NCBI GenBank assembly: GCA_964499865.1
Contig: CAZCPY010000014.1
Coordinates: 1 to 36,158, forward strand
Direction: 5' to 3'
Source of the DNA: JANOGU01 sp964499865
GTDB lineage: Bacteria > Pseudomonadota > Alphaproteobacteria > Rhodobacterales > Rhodobacteraceae
Length of the DNA: 36,158 nucleotides
The notes beneath the pieces are model-generated. The model searched no databases. It worked only from the letters and a program-made list of their open reading frames with translations, and was not told the origin of the DNA. The position numbers and the translations under genes were made by a program. This document shows, piece after piece, positions 1 through 8,037 of the stretch (position 1 is the first letter of the stretch; the number at the start of each line of letters is the position of its first letter).

Positions 1-1
1 T

Positions 2-22
2 CCCCGTCATAACACGACGGGG
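2..22. other. hairpin beyond the bchH stop codon
   Basis: A 7-bp perfect inverted repeat (CCCCGTC at 2-8, GACGGGG at 16-22) with a 7-nt loop lies about 60 bases past the bchH stop codon. It could be a terminator or an mRNA-processing stem between bchH and the next gene of the operon, which is bchL in related clusters. The window ends too soon to see a T-run or the next start, so its role is open. Confidence 0.3.
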
Positions 23-84
23 GCGAGCCACCCCGAAACGAACATTGGGTCCTTTCGTGGTGTCGGTCCGGGGGCCGGGCGCGT

Positions 85-3000
85 TCATTCCGCCGCGATC
101 CCTTCCAGCCGGTCTTCCAGTTCGTCGGCGGCCCCCCGCAGCGCGGCGAGCGTCGCCGCGTCGGGGGCCCAGTAGTTGCGGTCCGAGGCCTCGATCAGGC
201 GGTTGGCCATGCGGGCGCTGGACTCGGGGTTCAGTGCGGCCATCCGCCGCCGCATCGCCTCGTCCAGCACGAAGGTTTCCGACAGGCGCTGATAGACCCA
301 GGGGTCCACCGCCTCGGCCGTGGCCGACCAGCCCATGGTGTTGGTCACATGCGCCTCGATCTGCCGCACGCCCTCGGCGCCGTGGTTCAGGAGCGGCTCG
401 TAGAAGCGCGGGTTCAGGCTGCGCGACCGGGTTTCCAGCGCGATCTGGTCGCGCAGGGTGCGCACCTTGGCCGTCCCGCGGGTCTGGTCGCCGATGTAGA
501 CCGGCGTTTCCGCCCCGCCCCGCGCGCGCTTCACCGCCCGCGCGATGCCGCCCAGGGTGTCGAAGTAGTGGTCCACCGTGGTGACGCCCAGTTCCACCGA
601 CTCGAGGTTCTGGTAGGCCAGGTCCACGTCCTTGAGCGCCTTCTGCAGCAGCGCCGCGTGCTTCACCGGCTTGCCGCTGCGACCGTAGGCAAAGGACTTG
701 CGGGCCTCGTAGGCGTCGGCCAGTTCGTCCTCGGCGCCGAAGGCGCTTTGGTCCACCATCTGGTTGACGTTCGACCCGTAGGCGCCCTCGGCGTTGGAGA
801 AGACGCGCAGGCTCGCGGTTTCCATGTCGACGTCCATCGCCTTGGCATAGGCCAGCGCATGGGCGCGCACGAAGTTCAGGGCGGGGTCCTCGTCGGCGGT
901 GGCGGCCTTGTAGGCGGCCTCGGCCAGCATCCGGGTCTGCAGGGGCAAGAGGTCGCGGAAGATGCCCGACAGCGTCATCACCACGTCGATCCGCGGGCGG
1001 CCGAGTTCGGCCAGCGGGATCAGGTCGGCACCCGCCAGGCGGCCGAAGCCGTCGAACCGCGGCACCGCACCCATCAGCGCCAGCGCCTGGGCGATCGGGC
1101 CACCGTCCGACTTGATGTTGTCCGACCCCCAGAGCACCAGCGCCACGGTGCGCGGCAGGGTGGGGTGGGTGGCAAGCAGCCGGTCGGCCTGCGCCCGCCC
1201 GTCGGCCAGCGCATAGGCGGTGGGCATGCGGAACGGGTCGAAGGCGTGGATGTTGCGCCCCGTTGGCAGGATTTCCGGCGACCGGATCAGGTCGCCCCCC
1301 GGCACCGGCGGCGTGTAGCGGGCATCGAGCGCGCGCAGCAGTCCCGCAAGCTCCGTCTCCTGCGCCAGCAGGGCATCGGTGCGGGCGCGGGTCTCTGCGT
1401 CGCCCGGCATCAGGTCCAGCAGCGCCGCGCGTTGCCCTGCGTCCATCGGGCGGCCCACGACATGCAGCCCGTCGGTGATCAGCGCACCCTCGGTTTCCAG
1501 AAGCCGCAGCCACAGGTGCTCGGTATCGCCGACAAGGTCCACCGCCGCCGCCTGGTCGGCGACCAGCACCGCCAGGTCGGTGCGCGCCGGGTCGGCGCCG
1601 TCCAGCGACCGCAGGCGGGTCAGCGACGCCTTGAGGTCCGCCAGCCCCTTGTAGAGCCCGGCCTTGGCCAGGGGCGGCGTCAGGTGGGTAACGATGACGG
1701 CATTCGACCGCCGCTTGGCCAGCGTCGCCTCGGAGGGGTTGTTCGCGGCATAGAGGTAGACGTTCGGCACGTTGCCGATCAGCCGGTCGGGCCAGCAGGC
1801 CCCCGACAGGCCCGCCTGCTTGCCCGGCATGAATTCCAGCGCGCCGTGCATGCCGAAATGCAGGAAGGCATCGGCGCCGAAGTCGTCGCGCAGCCAGCGG
1901 TAGAAGGTGGCGAAGGCATGGGTCGGGGCAAAGCCCTTCTCGAACAGAAGGCGCATCGGGTCGCCCTCGTAGCCGAAGACCGGCTGGACGGCGACGACGA
2001 CGTTGCCGAAGGCCGCGCCCAGCACGAAGACGCCGCGGCCGTCGGTCTGGTGCCTGCCGGGGGCGGGGCCCCAGACGGCTTCGATCTCGCGCAGCCAGGG
2101 GCTGCGGGCGACCATGTCCTCGGCGGGCACATGGGCCAGGATCGCGGCGCGCTGGCCCTGGGCCTGGGTCAGGACAGCGCGGCGCAGGTCATCGACCGTG
2201 GCGGGGGGCGTCACGCGGTAGCCGTGGGCGGCCATGGCGTGAAGCGTGTTGTGCAGGCTTTCGAAGACCGACAGGTAGGCTGCGGTCCCGACCGAGCCTG
2301 CGTTGGGCGGAAAGCCGTGGATGACCACGGCGACCTTGCGGTCGGCCAGGCGCGACCGGCGCAGGCGGACGAGGCGCGCGACCTTGTCGGCCAGCGCGGC
2401 CACGCGTTCCGGCGCGGGCGCCATCGTGCGGGTGCCGTCGCCCGGGCGGCCCTCGCCATGGCGGCCGGCAAAGACGGTGGGGTTGGTGGCGCCGTCGATC
2501 TCGGGCAGGGCGACCAGCATCGTGGTCTCGACCGGGCCAAGCCCCCCGGGGGCGGCCTCCCACTGTTCCAGCGTCTGGAACTCCAGCGGATGGGCGGCGA
2601 CGTAGGGCACATCCAGCGCCGACAGCGTGGCCACCGCCGCCGCGCTGTCGTTGTAGGCAGGCCCGCCGACCAGGCTGAACCCGGTCAGCGACAGCAGGCA
2701 GTCCACGCGGCCCTGAAGATAGGCCGCGATCGCCGGGCGGCCGTCCAGGCCGCCGGCAAAGGCGGGCACCACGGCCAGCCCCTGCGCTTCCAGCGCCGCG
2801 ATGACGGCATCGTAATGCGCGGTGTCCGACGACAGGACATAGGACCGCATGAGCAAGAGCCCGACCGTCCCGCGCGCCCCCGCCGGGCGCGGCAGCGCCT
2901 CGGCCCTGGTGCCGATCCGGCCCTTGAGCGCGGGGTGGTAGAGCCCGACATCGGGGTAGTCGACGGGCGCCTTCGACGGCGTGCCCTTCCAGCCCGGACG

Positions 3001-3612
3001 CGTCGCGTAGCGCGACAGCAGGAACCGGACCATGCCCTCGATGTTGTCGTCCGACCCGCCCAGCCAGTACTGCATGCACAGGAACCAGGCGCGCAGGTCC
3101 TGCGACTTTCCGGGGATCCAGCGCAGGATCTTGGGCAGGCGGCGCAGCAGCGTCATCTGCCGCTCGCCCGACCCGGCCGCAGGCGCCCCGCCCGGGCCCT
3201 TGCCGCTGTCGCCGCGCAGCTTCTTGAGGAAGGCCATGACGCCCGTCGCGGGCTTGCCCATGTCCAGATCGCCCATCCGCGTCAGCTTCACGATCGCGGG
3301 GTTGGCCACCATGCCCACGAAGGCATCGCAGCGCGCGCGGGCCGCCTGAAGCTGCGGCAGGATCGCGGTCAGGTGTTCTTCCAGGAACAGCAGGTTCGCG
3401 ACCACGATGTCGGCCGCATCCACCGCCGCCCGGGCGCGGACCAGCGCCGCCGGGTTCTCGCCCCATTCCGCCGCCGCCAGGACCTGCACCGACAGGCCCG
3501 GAAAGTCGCGCGCCAGCCGCCCCGAGGCGCGGGCGACCGGCCCCGCGGCATGCGCGTCCAGCGTGACGATCACCACGGTGTAGGCCGCGCGGATGTCGGG
3601 TTCAGCGCGCAT
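85..3612 (-). CDS. bchH: magnesium chelatase subunit H
   Basis: This is the large porphyrin-binding subunit of magnesium chelatase. With BchI and BchD it inserts Mg2+ into protoporphyrin IX, the first committed step of bacteriochlorophyll synthesis. The 1175-residue length is normal for BchH. CobN/Mg-chelatase family blocks are clear: HFGMHGALEFMPGK near residue 585, FSNAEGAYGSNVNQ near 940 and NTMGWSATAEAVDPW near 1094. The ATG overlaps the end of bchB by 11 bases (3602-3612), which suggests translational coupling within bchFNBH. The bchI and bchD partners are not in the window. No frameshift or truncation is visible. Confidence 0.97.
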   Translation of the reverse strand: MRAEPDIRAAYTVVIVTLDAHAAGPVARASGRLARDFPGLSVQVLAAAEWGENPAALVRARAAVDAADIVVANLLFLEEHLTAILPQLQAARARCDAFVGMVANPAIVKLTRMGDLDMGKPATGVMAFLKKLRGDSGKGPGGAPAAGSGERQMTLLRRLPKILRWIPGKSQDLRAWFLCMQYWLGGSDDNIEGMVRFLLSRYATRPGWKGTPSKAPVDYPDVGLYHPALKGRIGTRAEALPRPAGARGTVGLLLMRSYVLSSDTAHYDAVIAALEAQGLAVVPAFAGGLDGRPAIAAYLQGRVDCLLSLTGFSLVGGPAYNDSAAAVATLSALDVPYVAAHPLEFQTLEQWEAAPGGLGPVETTMLVALPEIDGATNPTVFAGRHGEGRPGDGTRTMAPAPERVAALADKVARLVRLRRSRLADRKVAVVIHGFPPNAGSVGTAAYLSVFESLHNTLHAMAAHGYRVTPPATVDDLRRAVLTQAQGQRAAILAHVPAEDMVARSPWLREIEAVWGPAPGRHQTDGRGVFVLGAAFGNVVVAVQPVFGYEGDPMRLLFEKGFAPTHAFATFYRWLRDDFGADAFLHFGMHGALEFMPGKQAGLSGACWPDRLIGNVPNVYLYAANNPSEATLAKRRSNAVIVTHLTPPLAKAGLYKGLADLKASLTRLRSLDGADPARTDLAVLVADQAAAVDLVGDTEHLWLRLLETEGALITDGLHVVGRPMDAGQRAALLDLMPGDAETRARTDALLAQETELAGLLRALDARYTPPVPGGDLIRSPEILPTGRNIHAFDPFRMPTAYALADGRAQADRLLATHPTLPRTVALVLWGSDNIKSDGGPIAQALALMGAVPRFDGFGRLAGADLIPLAELGRPRIDVVMTLSGIFRDLLPLQTRMLAEAAYKAATADEDPALNFVRAHALAYAKAMDVDMETASLRVFSNAEGAYGSNVNQMVDQSAFGAEDELADAYEARKSFAYGRSGKPVKHAALLQKALKDVDLAYQNLESVELGVTTVDHYFDTLGGIARAVKRARGGAETPVYIGDQTRGTAKVRTLRDQIALETRSRSLNPRFYEPLLNHGAEGVRQIEAHVTNTMGWSATAEAVDPWVYQRLSETFVLDEAMRRRMAALNPESSARMANRLIEASDRNYWAPDAATLAALRGAADELEDRLEGIAAE

Positions 3613-5158
3613 AATGGGCCTTTGCCTCGTAAAGCGTCTCGACGCTGATCTCGTGCAGGCCCTTGTCGGAGGCGAATTTCTCGGTGTTCCGCCGCGCCTT
3701 GCCGCGGACGAAGAAGGGCACCTTGCGCAGCTCCTTCTCGGCCTCGGCCAGCCAGACCAGCACGTCGGACCCGGTCTGCGCCTCGGGCGCTTTCATCTTG
3801 GCGGAAATACCCTGGGGGTCCGGGGGCAAAGCCCCCGGGGCCGGGGAAGGGTGACCGCCATGGTGGCTGGCGCCGGCCGCGTCGTGGAACTCGAAATCCT
3901 CGCGGAACATGTGCAGCAGGTGCTCTTCCAGCCCCATCACCAGCGGATGCACCCAGGTGTCGAAGATCACGTTCGCGCCTTCCCAGCCCATCTGGGGGGA
4001 AAACCGCGCGGGGAAGTCCTGCACATGGACGGGGGCCGAGATGACGGCGCAGGGGATGCCCAGCCGCTTGCCGATCATCCGTTCCATCTGCGTGCCCAGG
4101 ATCATCTCGGGCGCCAGCCGGGTGATCTCGGTCTCCACCGCCAGATAGTCGTCGGTGATCAGCGGCTCCACACCGTAGTCCCTGGCCAGCGCGCGCAGGG
4201 GCCGGGCGAACTCGCGGTTGTAGCAGCCCATGCCCACGACCTCGAAGCCGATCTCGTCCCGCGCGATGCGGGCGGCGGCCATGACGTGGGTGGCGTCACC
4301 GAACAGGAAGACGCGCTTTCCGGTCAGGTAGGTCGAATCGACCGACCGCGACCACCAGGGCATGCGCAGGCGGGTCTCGTCCGTCTCGGGCGCAAGGCCC
4401 GTGATCTGCGCGACCTCGGCCAGGAAGTCGCGGGTCGCGCCGACGCCGATGGGGACGGATTTGGTGAAGGGCTGGCCGAAGGTCTTCTCGCAGTGGCGGG
4501 CGGCGGATTCCGCCGTCTCGGGGTAGAGCAGCACGTTGAAATGCGCCTGCCCCAGACGCGCGATGTCGGCAGGTGTGGCGCCCATCGGCGCCACCACGTT
4601 CACGGCGACGCCCATCTCTTCCAGCAGGCGGACGACTTCCGTCACGTCGTCGCGGTGGCGGAACCCCAGCGCGGTGGGGCCAAGGACGTTGCAGGTGACC
4701 TCGGGCGTCCGCGGCAGCGGCCTGGTCAGGGCGCGGACGATGCGCAGGAAGGTCTCGTCGGCGCCGAAGTTCTCTTTCCGCTGGTAGGACGGCAGGTCGA
4801 GCGCGATGACAGGCACCGGCAGGCCCATGGTGGAGGCAAGGCCGCCGGGGTCATCCTGGATCAGCTCGGCGGTGCAGGAGGCGCCCACGATCATCGCCTG
4901 CGGGGCAAAGCGGTCGAAGGCGTCCCGTGCGGCGGCCTTGAACAGGCCGGCGGTATCGGCGCCCAGGTCGCGCGCCTGGAAGGTGGTGTAGGTCACCGGC
5001 GGGCGGCGGTCGCGGCGTTCGATCATCGTGAACAGAAGGTCGGCGTAGGTATCGCCCTGCGGCGCGTGAAGGACGAAGTGCAGGCCCTGCATCGCGGTCG
5101 CGACACGCATCGCCCCCACATGGGGCGGGCCTTCGTAGGTCCAGAGCGCAAGCTTCAT
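3602..5158 (-). CDS. bchB: light-independent protochlorophyllide reductase subunit B
   Basis: BchB forms the catalytic NB component of dark-operative protochlorophyllide reductase with BchN; BchL supplies electrons. The start is the ATG at 5158 (MKLALWTYEGPPH), which overlaps the bchN stop as ATGA. A longer reading frame upstream lies inside bchN and is not used. Length is 518 residues. Asp36, the BchB ligand to the NB 4Fe-4S cluster, and Asp274, the catalytic proton donor, both fall at the numbers known from the family. The C-terminal domain (about 457-518) ends in a conserved helical region. Odd: residues about 439-456, in the linker before that domain, are encoded by a palindromic repeat that also occurs between edd and eda. 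Confidence 0.97.
   Translation of the reverse strand: MKLALWTYEGPPHVGAMRVATAMQGLHFVLHAPQGDTYADLLFTMIERRDRRPPVTYTTFQARDLGADTAGLFKAAARDAFDRFAPQAMIVGASCTAELIQDDPGGLASTMGLPVPVIALDLPSYQRKENFGADETFLRIVRALTRPLPRTPEVTCNVLGPTALGFRHRDDVTEVVRLLEEMGVAVNVVAPMGATPADIARLGQAHFNVLLYPETAESAARHCEKTFGQPFTKSVPIGVGATRDFLAEVAQITGLAPETDETRLRMPWWSRSVDSTYLTGKRVFLFGDATHVMAAARIARDEIGFEVVGMGCYNREFARPLRALARDYGVEPLITDDYLAVETEITRLAPEMILGTQMERMIGKRLGIPCAVISAPVHVQDFPARFSPQMGWEGANVIFDTWVHPLVMGLEEHLLHMFREDFEFHDAAGASHHGGHPSPAPGALPPDPQGISAKMKAPEAQTGSDVLVWLAEAEKELRKVPFFVRGKARRNTEKFASDKGLHEISVETLYEAKAHYAR
3791..3840. repeat. palindromic repeat element inside bchB, copy 1
   Basis: The core is a perfect inverted repeat, CCGGGGGC (3820-3827) and GCCCCCGG (3831-3838), with an AAA loop. 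It is flanked on the left by TTCATCTT, an A/C/G stretch, AAATA and a GGGGGTCC block. The same order of blocks occurs in reverse orientation at 14179-14230. The second copy is intergenic, as is usual for such elements, but this one lies wholly inside the bchB reading frame. It keeps the frame open and encodes the Pro/Gly/Ala-rich linker around residues 439-456. Confidence 0.8.
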
Positions 5159-6426
5159 TCGGCGGCCTCCAGCCGGTTGGGATGGAGCCGGAGTGCGGCC
5201 TTGCGGCGCAGGGGCCTCGCGAAGAGCGCAGCGAGGTCGCCCGCCTGTTCGTAGAAATGGACGGGCGTGAAGACCAGCTCGATCGCCCATTTGGTCGACA
5301 GGCCCTGCGCTTCCAGCGGGTTTGCGAGGCCCAGGCCACACACCGTCAGGTCGGCGCGGGCGGCGCGGGCGCGGTCAAGCTGGCGGTCGACGTCCTGGCC
5401 TTCGGAAATCACCGGGCCCGCGGGCAGCCAGGCAAGGTCGGGGCCGACGATCTCGCGGTGCAGGTAGGGGGTGCCGACCTCGACCGGCGTCATGCCGCAT
5501 TCGTTGGCCAGGAAGCGGGCCAGCGGAATCTCAAGCTGGCTGTCGGGGAAGAAGAAGACCGACTTGCCGCGCAGCACCTCGGCCGCCGCCGCGACCGCCT
5601 TGCGGGCGCGGGCGCGGGGGGCGGCGGTGATCGCCTCGAACCGGGCCTCGGGCACGTCCCATTCGGTGGCGATGGCGGCCAGCCAGGCGGTGGTGCCCGC
5701 CTCGCCGAAGGGGAAGGGCGCGGCCAGGTGGCGCGCGCCGCGGCGTTGCAGCGCGGCCAGCGTGTCGGCCAGGAAGGGTTGCGCCAGCACGACAACCGTG
5801 TTCGGCCCCACGCCCGGCGCCTCGGCCGCACGATGGGCCGGCAGCACGCGCACCGGGCCCACGCCCATCGCGGCCAGCAGCGCCAGCATCTGGTCCTCGA
5901 CCACGTCCGGCAGGGCGCCCACGACCATCAGCTCGCGCGCCTGCGTGGCGGGCAGGGCGGGTATCAGCGCGGCGAGACAGGCATCTTCGCCCTGGGTGAA
6001 GGTCGTCTCGATGCCCGAGCCCGAGTAGTTGTAGCAGCGCACCGACGGGTGCGTCGCGCCGATCCTTTCGGCAGCGCGCGACAGGTCCAGCTTGATCACC
6101 TCGGACGGGCAGGACCCGACGAGGAAAAGCTGGCGGATGTCGGGGCGGCGGGCCAGCAGGCGGGCGACCTCGCGTTCCAGTTCCACATGCGCATCGGCAA
6201 GGCCCGCGAGGTCGGTTTCCTCGAGGATGGCGGTGCCGAAGCGCGGCTCGGCAAAGATCATCACGCCGGCCGCCGACTGCAGCAGATGCGCGCAGGTGCG
6301 GCTGCCCACGACCAGGAAGAAGGCGTCCTGCATCTTGCGGTGCAGCCAGATGATTCCCGTCAGCCCGCAGAACACCTCGCGCTGGCCGCGTTCCTTGAGC
6401 ACGGGGGCGTCGGTGCAGCCGGTCAT
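5155..6426 (-). CDS. bchN: light-independent protochlorophyllide reductase subunit N
   Basis: BchN is the partner of BchB in the NB component that reduces the C17-C18 double bond of protochlorophyllide without light. It has 423 residues starting MTGCTDAPVLKERGQREVFC. The three cysteines expected to bind the shared 4Fe-4S cluster are at residues 20, 45 and 106, in REVFCGLTG, GSRTCAHLL and VGSCPSEV. With BchB Asp36 they complete the 3Cys/1Asp site. The ATG at 6426 overlaps the bchF stop by four bases, and its own stop overlaps the bchB start by four bases, so bchF-bchN-bchB are probably translationally coupled. An upstream in-frame extension would lie inside bchF and is rejected. Confidence 0.97.
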   Translation of the reverse strand: MTGCTDAPVLKERGQREVFCGLTGIIWLHRKMQDAFFLVVGSRTCAHLLQSAAGVMIFAEPRFGTAILEETDLAGLADAHVELEREVARLLARRPDIRQLFLVGSCPSEVIKLDLSRAAERIGATHPSVRCYNYSGSGIETTFTQGEDACLAALIPALPATQARELMVVGALPDVVEDQMLALLAAMGVGPVRVLPAHRAAEAPGVGPNTVVVLAQPFLADTLAALQRRGARHLAAPFPFGEAGTTAWLAAIATEWDVPEARFEAITAAPRARARKAVAAAAEVLRGKSVFFFPDSQLEIPLARFLANECGMTPVEVGTPYLHREIVGPDLAWLPAGPVISEGQDVDRQLDRARAARADLTVCGLGLANPLEAQGLSTKWAIELVFTPVHFYEQAGDLAALFARPLRRKAALRLHPNRLEAAE

Positions 6427-6902
6427 GCCAGCCCCCCGCGCCGCGCCGCGCGCAGCTTGAGGATGAACTGCGTGGCGTTGATGGCGTAAGTGCCGTAGGC
6501 CGCCAGCGCGACGCCCATCTGCACCGCGGGCGCCGCGCCCTGCCACAGCGCCACCACATAGGCGGTGTGCAGCGCGATCACGACAAAGCTGAAGACGTCT
6601 TCCCAGAAGAACGCCGGCGCAAGGAGATAGCGGCCGAACACCGCCTTTTCCCAGATCGCCCCAGTGACCATGATCGCATAGAGCAGCGCGGTCTTGACGA
6701 GGATCGAGGCCGTGGCGGCGGCGTAGCCCTCGCCCGTCGCGAGGAAGCGCAGGACCAGCGCCAGCGACACCGCGAAGGCCAGGAACTGCACCGGCGCCAG
6801 CACGCCCTGGACGACCGTCCAGGGGCTTGCGTCGCGCCGTGCGCGCTGGTCCGCCGTATAGAGAGGCGGGCGCCCTGTGGTCATGGGAACGGTGCCGGTC
6901 AT
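6423..6902 (-). CDS. bchF: 3-vinyl bacteriochlorophyllide hydratase
   Basis: BchF hydrates the 3-vinyl group of chlorophyllide/bacteriochlorophyllide to 3-hydroxyethyl, which BchC later oxidises. The protein is small and hydrophobic, with about four membrane segments and the family's ATGEGY, GAIWEKAVFGRYLLAP and ATQFILKLRAARR blocks. I chose the ATG at 6902 (159 residues). A TTG at 6938 is in frame, but it lies at or next to the expected transcription start of the promoter at 6940-6968 and has no ribosome-binding site. Another ATG at 6884 lacks one too. bchF is the first gene of a bchF-N-B-H transcription unit under a PpsR box. Confidence 0.93.
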   Translation of the reverse strand: MTGTVPMTTGRPPLYTADQRARRDASPWTVVQGVLAPVQFLAFAVSLALVLRFLATGEGYAAATASILVKTALLYAIMVTGAIWEKAVFGRYLLAPAFFWEDVFSFVVIALHTAYVVALWQGAAPAVQMGVALAAYGTYAINATQFILKLRAARRGGLA

Positions 6903-6939
6903 CGTGCGCCTGGGGTCCTTGTCCTGCGCGGTGTGCAAA

Positions 6940-6968
6940 GACTATGGCTCTGCCCGGAAAAGTGTCAA
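6940..6968 (-). promoter_or_regulatory. candidate sigma-70 promoter of bchF
   Basis: Read leftward, a perfect TTGACA (complement of 6963-6968) is followed after 16-17 bp by CATAGT/ATAGTC (complement of 6940-6946), a fair -10 match. The -35 hexamer lies inside the PpsR box at 6963-6980, so bound repressor would cover it, as at other PpsR/CrtJ-controlled bch promoters. Transcription would begin near 6933. Confidence 0.6.
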
Positions 6969-6980
6969 CCTAAACTTACA
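6963..6980. promoter_or_regulatory. PpsR/CrtJ operator, bchF-proximal
   Basis: TGTCAACCTAAACTTACA is an exact TGT-N12-ACA PpsR box. It overlaps the -35 hexamer of the leftward bchF promoter, so repression of bchFNBH by PpsR in air is the expected function. The second box at 7105-7122 is about 142 bp away centre to centre. Confidence 0.85.
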
Positions 6981-7104
6981 CTCCCGATCCCGGCCGGTTT
7001 GTCGCACCTGCCCCCTCACAAGGGGTGCAAGCCGTTGCAGCGCAAAATAAATCCCTTCATTTCCGGCAGCGCGCGCAAATCCCAGCGCGGACAGGTCAGC
7101 CGGG

Positions 7105-7122
7105 TGTCAATTTGCTTTGACA
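7105..7122. promoter_or_regulatory. PpsR/CrtJ operator, ppaA-proximal
   Basis: TGTCAATTTGCTTTGACA is an exact TGT-N12-ACA box whose arms TGTCAA and TTTGACA make it more symmetrical than the bchF-proximal copy. It contains a rightward TTGACA (7117-7122) that could be the -35 of the ppaA-ppsR promoter, although I see no good -10 at 16-18 bp. It lies 90 bp upstream of ppaA, so PpsR may regulate its own operon or loop between the two boxes. Confidence 0.8.
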
Positions 7123-7212
7123 TTCCCGCGGCAAGAGAGGACTGTAGCCGCGCGGGGCTGCTGCCTGTTGGGACCCCGCGCAGCCACGCCCCGAGGCGTC
7201 GGAGCCAGCGGA

Positions 7213-8037
7213 ATGCAGGACGAACATCCCTACCGCGTCGGCCGCACGCCGCGGCAGAGCGGGGCCAGGAAGGCCGCCGCCGAAGGTGACGTGATCGACT
7301 TCGCATCCTGGGTGCTGGCGCTGATCTCGGCACGCCGCGCGGCCGAGACGACGATGATGCGCGCCGACATCCTTGCCGAATTCCGCCGCCTGGTGTCGGA
7401 CCCGGACCCGGGGCGGCTTGCCGCCTTCATGGCCGGCCTGCCGGGGCGCGGCGCGGATGCGACCGCGGTGGCCGATCTCTACATCCCCGCCCTGGCCCGC
7501 ATGCTGGGCGAGGACTGGCTGGACGACCGGTCGGGCTTTGCCGAGGTCTCGGTCGCCTCGGCCCGCCTGCAGTCGGTGCTGCGCGATCTGGGCGCCTCCT
7601 GGCGGGCGGACGAGGCGCGGCACGGGCGGGGGGTCGTGCTGCTGGCGGTGGCGCCGGGCGAACAGCACACGCTGGGGGCCATGGTGCTGCTGGGCCAGTT
7701 GCGCCGCGCGGGCGTCTCTGTCCGCCTGGCCCTTGGCCCGAACCCGCACGAGGCGCAAAAGCTGATGGAAAACGGGCGCTTCGACGGCATCCTTCTGTCG
7801 CAGTCCTGCACCCACAGGCTGGCGCAGACGCGCAGCTTTCTGGACATGCTGCGCAAGGCCGCGCGGCAGCCGGTTCCCGTGGCGATCGGCGGCAGCGCGC
7901 TGTTTGCGGGGGTGCTGACGCCCATGGAACTGGCCGAGGTGACGGGGGCGGATGTGGCGACGGCAGACCTGCTGGAAGCGCTTGCCGTCTTCGGGCTGGT
8001 GGAAGATGTGCGGGGACGGGTGAGGACAGGGCGTTGA
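7213..8037 (+). CDS. ppaA: PpaA/AerR-type cobalamin-binding antirepressor
   Basis: PpaA/AerR proteins bind a cobalamin and modulate the repressor PpsR/CrtJ, linking pigment genes to light and oxygen. I chose the ATG at 7213 (MQDEHPYRVG, 274 residues), with GGAG about 10 bases upstream; a longer frame from 7117 would run through the promoter. Residues about 140-265 form the B12-binding-like domain. The motif GEQHTLGA has His152, matching the cobalamin-ligating histidine described for AerR. SQSCTH and IGGSALF follow, as in other members. The stop overlaps the TTG of ppsR by four bases (TTGA), so repressor and antirepressor are co-translated. Confidence 0.9.
   Translation: MQDEHPYRVGRTPRQSGARKAAAEGDVIDFASWVLALISARRAAETTMMRADILAEFRRLVSDPDPGRLAAFMAGLPGRGADATAVADLYIPALARMLGEDWLDDRSGFAEVSVASARLQSVLRDLGASWRADEARHGRGVVLLAVAPGEQHTLGAMVLLGQLRRAGVSVRLALGPNPHEAQKLMENGRFDGILLSQSCTHRLAQTRSFLDMLRKAARQPVPVAIGGSALFAGVLTPMELAEVTGADVATADLLEALAVFGLVEDVRGRVRTGR

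Noticed and set aside
349..3648. Long plus-strand open frame opposite bchH
   Set aside because: It is antisense to a clear bchH gene and has the Arg/Gly/His-rich composition typical of high-GC shadow frames, with no recognisable domain.
5159..5341. N-terminal extension of BchB by 61 residues
   Set aside because: The extension lies inside the bchN coding region, while MKLALWTYEGPPH is the conserved BchB start and overlaps the bchN stop as ATGA.
3593..6489. Plus-strand open frames opposite bchB and bchN
   Set aside because: Both are complements of well-supported genes, and their products show no family resemblance.
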